NCBI GenBank assembly: GCA_016929245.1
Contig: JAFGJE010000133.1
Location: forward strand, 1 to 38,622
Direction of reading: 5' to 3'
DNA: 38,622 nucleotides
Origin: Phycisphaerae bacterium
Lineage (GTDB): Bacteria; Planctomycetota; Phycisphaerae; SM23-33
Shown here: positions 32,494 to 38,622 of the stretch, in pieces
How the letters are laid out: each line of letters begins with the position of its first letter
Position numbering within the stretch: the stretch's first letter is position 1
Program-made: the position numbers and the translations under genes
Notes under the pieces: model-generated
What the model saw: the letters and a program-made list of their open reading frames with translations, nothing else
What the model was told of the DNA's origin: nothing
Databases searched by the model: none

Positions 32494-32701
32494 TGGATAA
32501 CTCCCACGAGACGCGACGACCCCACCGCTCGCGGCGGCGAATCCGTCGGCGCCGGCCGAACGTTTCTCCAAAGTGCCATGAATCCGTTCACGTCGGGCAA
32601 TATCGTATTCAGAAATGGTTAAGGGAACAACCCCTTCGGGACATTTTTTTTCGCTAATTCCCATACGGGAAAAACGGGAGAATTCCCGCCATCCGACGGG
32701 T

Positions 32702-33532
32702 TTATTCCTCTTCCGGGGAGGCCGTCGGCGTGCCGGAGGTCATGGGCAACTCGGCCTGCATCGCCTGGATGGATTTCAGGCTCCATTTTTTCGCGGTCAC
32801 CAGCGGGGCGATGTATCGGGCGACGAAATCCTTCGCGGCGCTGGTCATGTGCATCCCGGAATGGCCGGTCCTGGCCATCTCCTTCGACCAGCCGATTTCA
32901 AAGAGCCGTTTGTAGTCCTCGGAGGGAACTTCCGGAACGTAAAATCCCTCCATCCCCGCCGACACCGAATGCTGCCCGTCCATCGTGCCGTACAGCGTCG
33001 TTCCGACGCCCAGCAGCATCCAGTCCCGCGGGGAATAAAAATTCACGATCCCCAGTTCGCACCGCTCCAGCGCTCCGTGCAGCGCGTATCCCCTCGACAG
33101 GGAAACGTTCACCAGCAAAATCCCCTTGATTTTTCGATCCGGATCGAGCACCTCCGCCGTCCAGACGGCGATCGCCCCGCCGCCGCTTTGCCCGACCAGA
33201 ACGACGGGACGGTCGGGATAATCGATCTGATAGCGAAGGACGCGCGTTGACAGCTGGTTGGCCTTCAGGCGGTTGCGATCCTCCGCGCGGAGGTTGTACA
33301 ACGGTCCCCACCCGCTGGTCCAGTCGTGGATTTCAATCGCCCAGTTCACCCCGCCTTCATCCAGTCCCCTGGCGATATTGTCCGCCAGGCCGCTTTTGCG
33401 CCCTTCGATCCCCGGTAAGACGACGACCAACCCGCGCTGCAACCGCGCCGGGGTCACCCAGGGCTGCTTCGGTCCGCAGCCGACACAAAGGCTCCCTCCA
33501 CACACCGCCAACGTCAACATCCATCGTCGCAT
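32702..33532 (-). CDS. Serine alpha/beta hydrolase, probable lipoprotein
   Basis: The product is about 276 residues from ATG 33532; a longer frame to 33601 has no support. The N-terminus is a short basic and hydrophobic segment ending in VGC (C19), which looks like a lipobox although the -3 residue is atypical. VVLPGIEGRKSGLADN forms the oxyanion strand; GQSGGGA holds the nucleophile (S116). YSPRDWML and GHSGMH offer Asp and His for the triad. The substrate is unknown; lipid or ester cleavage on the envelope is likely. The radical SAM gene follows after about 200 bases on the same strand, too far to assume an operon. Confidence 0.72.
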   Translation of the reverse strand: MRRWMLTLAVCGGSLCVGCGPKQPWVTPARLQRGLVVVLPGIEGRKSGLADNIARGLDEGGVNWAIEIHDWTSGWGPLYNLRAEDRNRLKANQLSTRVLRYQIDYPDRPVVLVGQSGGGAIAVWTAEVLDPDRKIKGILLVNVSLSRGYALHGALERCELGIVNFYSPRDWMLLGVGTTLYGTMDGQHSVSAGMEGFYVPEVPSEDYKRLFEIGWSKEMARTGHSGMHMTSAAKDFVARYIAPLVTAKKWSLKSIQAMQAELPMTSGTPTASPEEE

Positions 33533-33637
33533 GAGATAAGTATAGGGGAAAATTCGAAATAGGAAAAGCGGGAATCGAAGCGGCTGATTCGATCTCATCA
33601 AGTGCGAATCGAAGAACGCGTCGGGATTTCTCGCCTC

Positions 33638-36600
33638 TTAAGATATTTCTTCAACCTTCTGAGAGAATATCTCTTTCATCTTCCTCCTCAGGTTCTCCGT
33701 TTGATAAGGCTTCTGGATGAAGCCGGCAGGTCCCTTTTCGGTAAAGCGCCGAACCACATCCTGCTCGTTGTACCCGCTGGAGAGGACGATTCGCACATCG
33801 CTTTTGATCTTTCGCAGTTCTCGCAAACACTCTTCTCCACTCATTCGAGGCATCGTGAGATCGAGCAGGACACAATCAATATCACCGTCGGATTCTTGAA
33901 AAATTCGTAGTGCCTCTTCACCATCGGATGCCGTCAGAACCGTAAATCCGATTCGCTCCAGCATTTGTTTTCCGGCATGTTGAATCAGCTCCTCATCATC
34001 GACAAGTAAAACCGTGCCGCTTCCCCGCCAGTCTTCCTCAACCGCATTGTCTTCCGATCGGTCCGCTGTTGGATTCTGAGGGGATGGACTGGCGGGAAAG
34101 AGAACTTTAAAGGTCGTGCCCTTTCCGATTTCACTGTAGACATTAATAATACCGCGGTGGCCGCGTACAATCCCAAGAACGGCGGAAAGGCCTAGGCCGC
34201 GTCCCATGAATTTGGTCGTGAAAAAAGGATCGAACAGCTTTTCGATGGTTTTCGTATCCATACCGCAGCCGGTATCACGCACTTCGAGATACACGTAGAC
34301 GCCTTCGGGCATGAGCTGATGCAGGTCGGCCGGCATTGTTTTATTGATATTGTCGAGATAAGCACGATCACAATGCGTGGCGCCGGTGGATAAAGTAATA
34401 ACACCACTGTTATCCCCGATGGCTTCGGAAGCGTTTGTGATCAGATTCATAATCACCTGCCGGATTTGGGTTACATCGCCGTCAAAGAAAGGCAGATTCT
34501 TGGCGAAATGATATCGAAGCATGGTCTTTTTTGAGATCGAAACCTTAAGCAGGTGCGCCATTTCCTCGACAAACTCGTTTAGATCGATCGATTTGATGAT
34601 AAAACGTCCTTTGCCGGAATACGCGAGCATTTGCTTGGCGAGTTCAGCGGCTCGTTTGGAGGCTTTTTCGATCTCCCTGATGTTCTCTCGGGCTGGTGAA
34701 TAGGGAGGGAGAATACCAATCGCGAGGTCCGCATTGCCCAGAATTCCCATTAACAAATTGTTAAAATCGTGGGCAATCCCCCCGGCCAGTACACCCAGGC
34801 TTTCCAGTTTCTGTACATGCTGAACCTGACGCTCCAGACTCAGTCGCTCCTCCTCGATCTGCTTGCGTTCGGTAATATCCTGCACGGTTCCCCGGATTAC
34901 CGCGAGGCGACCGTCGTCGTCGTAAATCCCCTGTAAAGTTACGGTATAGAATCCGGTACTGCCGTCCGCTCGAAGAGACTCCTGTTCATAGGAGCCGAAT
35001 TCGAGACTCTCAAACGCTTTCTGGATGGATTCCTGATCCCGTGAATGATGTTCAGACCAGGGCAACAATGTCAAAATCGAGTCGATCTGAGGCGTAACCT
35101 GATTGGGATCAAACCGGAAGATTTCATATACCTCATCCGACCATTCCACGTTGCCGGTTTGTATATCCCAATGCCAATTGCCCAGATGAGCCAATTGCTG
35201 CGCTTCACGTAATCTCCGCTCACTTTCGCGCAGCGCTTCCTCCGCCCGTTTGCGCTCGGTAATATCGCCGGCGGTTCCCGTGGTTCCCAGGCTCTCGCCT
35301 TGTTCGTCGCGCAACACAATGGCGCTGAAGTTCATCATGATCGGCGTGCCGTCCTTACGCAGGTGAACCGTCTCATAGTTAACCTGGTTCTTGCCGGCCA
35401 TAATTTCCTCGAAGATGCCCCAATCCTTCTTTGCCTGCTCCGGGGTCATGAAATCGGTGAAGGGTTTGCCCAGCATCTCGCCGGGTTCGTACCCGTAGAT
35501 GCGCCTCGCGGCATTTTCATTGAGATAGGTCCACCGGCCGAGGGAGTCCACGGACCAGATCAGGATCCGGGAGCTTTCCACCAACTGACGATACTTTGCT
35601 TCACTGTTCCGAAGTTCCTTATCCCGATCGCGAATCGCGTCAATCATCGTTTTAAAACTATGTGCCACGTTTCTGATTTCCAGGTAAGGAATCGATTCCG
35701 GTTCATACGTGTAGTCACCGTCTGCAATTCGCTGGGATTCTTTCTCTAATCGCAACAGTGGTTTTAAGACTCTTTTCAAATTAATCAACGCGATGAAGCC
35801 CGCGAGCAGAATGGCGGCCAGCATACCGGCCCACCCGATGTTTCTCACTCGTTGTACCGGTAAAAAGGCTTCCTCAATCGGCTGCGTGACGATGACCATC
35901 CAATGCGTCTGGGGAACGAAGGCTACACTACCGATTTTCTCGACACCCATAAAACGATAGAAAAAAGTGCGTTCCTTTCCCATCATGCTTTGTTGGGCAA
36001 AAAACAGATGTTTAACATTCGTTCGTTCGGACACGAACTTCTGATCGGGATGGGCTATGATCGTGCCGTTACTATCGATGATCGCGGCATATCCGGAATC
36101 TCCTATTTTGACCTTATCGATCACGCGGTTCAGTTCGGAGAGATTCAAATATCCAACGATCATTTCCTTTTCAAGCGGCAACGTCAAGGTCAATGCCAAC
36201 CGTCGGGTTTGGGATAAGATCAAGGTGTGCGACCAATGGGATTCGCCGGTCTTCCGGGCGACCCGATAATACGGCTGGTTCGACATATCCAATCCCGGGA
36301 TGTTTTCGTCGAACGGAGCCAGATGCGTAACAATGCCTTTCTGGTCGAGAATGCGTATCACGTTGAAGATGGGGTATTGAGTCACCAGGCCGGCGAGATA
36401 CTCATTCAACTCCTTTTCCGAAACGATGCCCTTTCTTTTCAGATTTCTGATCTGCTCGAGAAGGTTTAGAGGTTCGTTGAGGAATCTCTCCACATCACCG
36501 GCGATGGACTTCGCGATAATATAGTTCTTTTCCGTGATCTCCTCTTCCAGACTGACGCTTAAACTCCGCAGGGCAATCAGCCCGACGGCGAGCACCGGCA

Positions 36601-36658
36601 GCGCGGCGACCGCGATGAAATTCAGCGTCAATACCTGGCGTAATTTTTTGGGCATCAT
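33638..36658 (-). CDS. Hybrid sensor histidine kinase (Cache-HAMP-PAS-PAS-HK-REC)
   Basis: The product is 1006 residues. Two membrane helices (about 12-32 and 276-294) frame a periplasmic Cache-type sensor. HAMP follows (about 295-345), then two PAS domains (about 352-470 and 485-600), each ending in DITERK-like sequence. The HisKA domain has VLAGGIAHDFNNLL with H630. The ATPase has NLITNASEAIG, VRDTGCGMD, FDPFFTTKF and GLGLSAV. A receiver domain (about 880-1000) has VDDEE, LLDLTMPRMSG with acceptor D933, and K983 in IQKPY. The gene is 13 bases after the solute receptor gene with AAGG ahead of its ATG, so they are cotranscribed. No separate output regulator is nearby. Confidence 0.93.
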   Translation of the reverse strand: MMPKKLRQVLTLNFIAVAALPVLAVGLIALRSLSVSLEEEITEKNYIIAKSIAGDVERFLNEPLNLLEQIRNLKRKGIVSEKELNEYLAGLVTQYPIFNVIRILDQKGIVTHLAPFDENIPGLDMSNQPYYRVARKTGESHWSHTLILSQTRRLALTLTLPLEKEMIVGYLNLSELNRVIDKVKIGDSGYAAIIDSNGTIIAHPDQKFVSERTNVKHLFFAQQSMMGKERTFFYRFMGVEKIGSVAFVPQTHWMVIVTQPIEEAFLPVQRVRNIGWAGMLAAILLAGFIALINLKRVLKPLLRLEKESQRIADGDYTYEPESIPYLEIRNVAHSFKTMIDAIRDRDKELRNSEAKYRQLVESSRILIWSVDSLGRWTYLNENAARRIYGYEPGEMLGKPFTDFMTPEQAKKDWGIFEEIMAGKNQVNYETVHLRKDGTPIMMNFSAIVLRDEQGESLGTTGTAGDITERKRAEEALRESERRLREAQQLAHLGNWHWDIQTGNVEWSDEVYEIFRFDPNQVTPQIDSILTLLPWSEHHSRDQESIQKAFESLEFGSYEQESLRADGSTGFYTVTLQGIYDDDGRLAVIRGTVQDITERKQIEEERLSLERQVQHVQKLESLGVLAGGIAHDFNNLLMGILGNADLAIGILPPYSPARENIREIEKASKRAAELAKQMLAYSGKGRFIIKSIDLNEFVEEMAHLLKVSISKKTMLRYHFAKNLPFFDGDVTQIRQVIMNLITNASEAIGDNSGVITLSTGATHCDRAYLDNINKTMPADLHQLMPEGVYVYLEVRDTGCGMDTKTIEKLFDPFFTTKFMGRGLGLSAVLGIVRGHRGIINVYSEIGKGTTFKVLFPASPSPQNPTADRSEDNAVEEDWRGSGTVLLVDDEELIQHAGKQMLERIGFTVLTASDGEEALRIFQESDGDIDCVLLDLTMPRMSGEECLRELRKIKSDVRIVLSSGYNEQDVVRRFTEKGPAGFIQKPYQTENLRRKMKEIFSQKVEEIS

Positions 36659-36671
36659 TTCGGCCTTGGAA

Positions 36672-37835
36672 TCAATGGTTCGACGGTTCTGTTTTGCCTA
36701 TGGTTGTGATTCGTCGATCTCGAATCTCAACAAAATAGGCCGCTCGGACCGGATCACCATACGGGTCAAAGACAATTATTCCACCAACGCCCGGGAAAAT
36801 TTTGTGATCGAGTATTACGCTTTTCAGCTTTTGGGGATCGTTCGTAATCGCCAGCGCGGTTAGGAGTATCTGCACGCCCTCATAACCATTCTGGGCGGGT
36901 TCCGTGCAGGATTCTCCAAACCGACGTTCATACGCGTCGCGAAACTCCCGTTCGCGCCGGTTGCCGGGAACTTCCTCGAATCCACTCACCGAAACGACAC
37001 CTTCCACGGCAAGTCCGCCGTTGGCGAGGAAGTCCGTGTCCGGAAACGTCCATCCGCTCGCGACGATCTTGACGCCGGAACCCTCTCGTCTCAGGTGCTG
37101 GCAGATCAACGCGCCATGGATTCCGTTGGTCACGAGAAACACTCCTTGCGCCTTTGATTTGATGATTTGGCGCGCGAGATTCGGCGCGGAAAATTTCTCC
37201 CGGGAATCCAATGCGACGGCGCCGGAGACGCGCCCGCCAAGCTTACGGAACTCCTTGCTGAAATTGGAGCACCACGAATCGGCGAGTTTCTGATTGGCGG
37301 CATCGTACACGATGACCATATCTCGCAGACCAAGCCGGTTGTAGGCCAGGTCGGCCATCATCGGCGCCTCCCGATCAATGGGAATCTCCACTCGTAGAAA
37401 ATTGTCATCAAGGCCTGTCAGTTCGGACGTGATCGAACCGAGACCGATCATGAGAACATTCTTTTCATTCATCAGCGGTACTGTCGCCATCGAAAGCGTG
37501 CTGAGATAATGACCGAGGATCGCGACAACCCCTTCGTCGATCAACTCCTGGTCGACACGCAGCGCTTCGGCGGGATCCCCCTTATCATCCCTGACAAGCA
37601 ACTCCACCATGCGCCCATGGATTCCTCCCGCCGCATTGGCTTGTTCCACCGCGAGGATCGCCCCGTTTCGGATGTGGATTCCGGCCGTCGAAGCCGTCCC
37701 CGTTAACGTGTTCGCCAGACCGATCTTGATCGGTTCTTTCGGATGCATTGACTTCGGGATTACGAAAAACAGGACAACCAATATAACGGCGAAACCAATA
37801 ACAACCACGATTATCTTTCTTTGTATTGCTTTCAT
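36672..37835 (-). CDS. ABC-type periplasmic solute receptor (branched-chain amino acid type)
   Basis: The product is about 387 residues from ATG 37835, chosen because GAGGAG is 5 bases upstream and because the next residues are a signal or anchor helix (KIIVVVIGFAVILVVLFF). The mature part is a Peripla_BP_6-type receptor: IKIGLANTLTGTASTAGIHI, ELLVRDDKGDPAEAL, AILGHYLSTLSMATVPLMNE and GGIIVFDPYGDPV. No ABC permease or ATPase gene is present. It is the first gene of an operon with a hybrid sensor kinase, so it probably presents a ligand to the kinase rather than serving import. It may stay membrane-anchored. The ligand is unknown. Confidence 0.86.
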   Translation of the reverse strand: MKAIQRKIIVVVIGFAVILVVLFFVIPKSMHPKEPIKIGLANTLTGTASTAGIHIRNGAILAVEQANAAGGIHGRMVELLVRDDKGDPAEALRVDQELIDEGVVAILGHYLSTLSMATVPLMNEKNVLMIGLGSITSELTGLDDNFLRVEIPIDREAPMMADLAYNRLGLRDMVIVYDAANQKLADSWCSNFSKEFRKLGGRVSGAVALDSREKFSAPNLARQIIKSKAQGVFLVTNGIHGALICQHLRREGSGVKIVASGWTFPDTDFLANGGLAVEGVVSVSGFEEVPGNRREREFRDAYERRFGESCTEPAQNGYEGVQILLTALAITNDPQKLKSVILDHKIFPGVGGIIVFDPYGDPVRAAYFVEIRDRRITTIGKTEPSNH

Positions 37836-38395
37836 TGGGCTCCTCGAATTCGGATGTTTTGTTCCTGATTTCCAGAAGCTGTGATTTCCCATGTCCCCCG
37901 AGATTTCCCCGATACACCTCGCTGTGCCTCCAACGGCGTCATGCACCGCGAGATCAGGATGACAACGATTTGCCGAATCATATGTCCTGTTTCCTGATAA
38001 AATGAATTACACTGGATCCGAGTGCAGGAAATTCGTCAGCAGGACGTTTTTCCTACAGATTTCCCTGTAATTATACGTCGGAGTGAAATGGAGGGAACAG
38101 CAAAAGCAAAACCGGAGTCTTCAAACGGATAGGAAATTTGATTTCGGTAATTTGCTGTTTTTGGAGTAATTCGAAAGATAATTGGGGAACGGTTCCCTCG
38201 AGTGATTGAGGACAGTCGCCGGTTATTTTTCTTCCTCGGTCAGCCTTTGGGAACGGGCCGATTTTTGAGTAAATTGGAAAAATCCCCCGGCCGACGCCTG
38301 CAGCCTTCGCCTATCGTGCGGCCTCGGAAGAGAATCAAAAGAAGACTCTCCCTCCAATTCTCGATGTCAAGACGGAGTCTTCAGTACAACCGAAA
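37836..38395. other. Gene-free upstream stretch of the receptor operon
   Basis: About 560 bases between the receptor start and the cold-shock terminator contain no convincing gene. It holds the GAGGAG ribosome site of the receptor, a short TACAG/CTGTA hairpin near 38055, and two copies of CGGAGTCTTCA at 38113-38123 and 38373-38383. The second copy also pairs with GAAGACTC (38341-38348). Promoter elements were not identified with confidence. Confidence 0.5.
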
Positions 38396-38420
38396 GAGCG
38401 CCGCGGGCACCACGGCGCTC
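38396..38420 (-). terminator. Intrinsic-type terminator of the cold-shock gene
   Basis: Read from the minus strand, GAGCGCCG (38413-38420) pairs with CGGCGCTC (38396-38403) around a 9-base loop and is followed by TTT. It lies 24 bases after the stop at 38445. Confidence 0.65.
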
Positions 38421-38444
38421 CTTGGAGACGGCAATTGGTTTTAT

Positions 38445-38622
38445 TCAGACTTTCTTGACAGCGATGGCTTTCGCGCCTCTGGGGCCTTCGGTCATCTCGA
38501 ACTCGACGGAGTCGCCGACATACAATGCCTTAAACCCGTCCCCGTCGACGTCACTGTAGTGCACAAAGGCCTCGGTGCCGTCTTCCGTCGTAATAAAACC
38601 CCAGCCTTTCGAGTTATTGAAC
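38445..38622 (-). CDS. Cold-shock domain protein, C-terminal part (5' end outside window)
   Basis: The minus-strand frame runs from the window edge to a TGA at 38445-38447; the visible part is 58 residues and the start lies outside. RNP1-like SKGWGFITTEDG and RNP2-like EAFVHYSDV are the two RNA-binding motifs of the CspA family. The end of the domain is GPRGAKAIAVKKV. These proteins bind single-stranded RNA or DNA and act as RNA chaperones. The visible part accounts for most of the usual 65-70 residues. A terminator follows. Confidence 0.93.
   Translation of the reverse strand, partial: FNNSKGWGFITTEDGTEAFVHYSDVDGDGFKALYVGDSVEFEMTEGPRGAKAIAVKKV

Noticed and set aside
32494-32664. N-terminal extension of the radical SAM protein
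   Set aside because: The extension has no recognisable domain; the GGGAG-TTG start gives the standard MRVLLV opening.

Overview
The window most likely comes from a Planctomycetota genome, probably a Phycisphaerae-type carbohydrate degrader; this is inferred from protein style, not from a marker gene. The signs are C-terminal PEP-CTERM sorting tails (PEPASLSLLAIGGLALLRR type), several stand-alone prepilin-like proteins with the [26 protein letters not shown]-type signal, BNR-repeat sialidase-like proteins, many Gfo/Idh/MocA and AraC/LacI proteins, and planctomycete-style palindromic intergenic repeats. Lentisphaerota or Kiritimatiellota remain possible. No rRNA, tRNA, CRISPR array, transposase or phage gene was seen.

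Layout. 1-3.8 kb (+): end of a PEP-CTERM surface protein, a prepilin-like protein, a secreted sialidase-like protein with a PEP-CTERM tail, and a GH10-like TIM-barrel protein. 3.9-4.1 kb: a nested inverted-repeat element. 4.1-10.4 kb (-): a tight five-gene sugar operon (amidohydrolase, fucose-isomerase-like protein, class II ketose-bisphosphate-type aldolase, second fucose-isomerase-like protein, FGGY kinase), with a divergent AraC regulator at 10.5-11.4 kb. 11.5-15.9 kb (-): a 1453-residue secreted GH2 glycosidase. 16-17.9 kb (-): two more prepilin-like proteins, one with a doubled prepilin signal created around a hairpin sequence. 18.1-20.6 kb (-): a LacI regulator and a Gfo/Idh oxidoreductase. 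20.9-24 kb: a URO-D/methyltransferase-like protein and two AraC regulators. 24.1-26.2 kb (+): zinc alcohol dehydrogenase plus Gfo/Idh oxidoreductase. 26.3-28 kb: an acidic membrane-anchored protein, a coiled-coil lipoprotein and FucU fucose mutarotase. 28.5-30.9 kb (+): a second sialidase-like protein without a signal peptide and a conserved protein of unknown function. 31-33.5 kb (-): a cobalamin-type radical SAM protein and a serine hydrolase lipoprotein. 33.6-37.8 kb (-): a hybrid sensor kinase with an ABC-type solute receptor. 38.4 kb to the end (-): a cold-shock protein.

How it fits together. The secreted sialidase-like protein and GH2 enzyme would release sugars from complex, possibly fucosylated or sialylated, glycans. 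FucU would interconvert fucose anomers, and the operon would isomerise, phosphorylate and cleave a 6-deoxy or related sugar. The two Gfo/Idh proteins and the dehydrogenase suggest parallel oxidative routes for sugars or polyols. Three AraC genes each lie head-to-head with an enzyme gene, so each looks like a local switch. The sugar substrates are inferred, not shown.

The most unusual material is non-coding or signal-like: at least five different palindromic repeat types in intergenic regions, a hairpin sequence inside a prepilin signal, and three well-formed promoter/operator arrangements (10.47-10.52, 19.18-19.23 and 28.39-28.43 kb).
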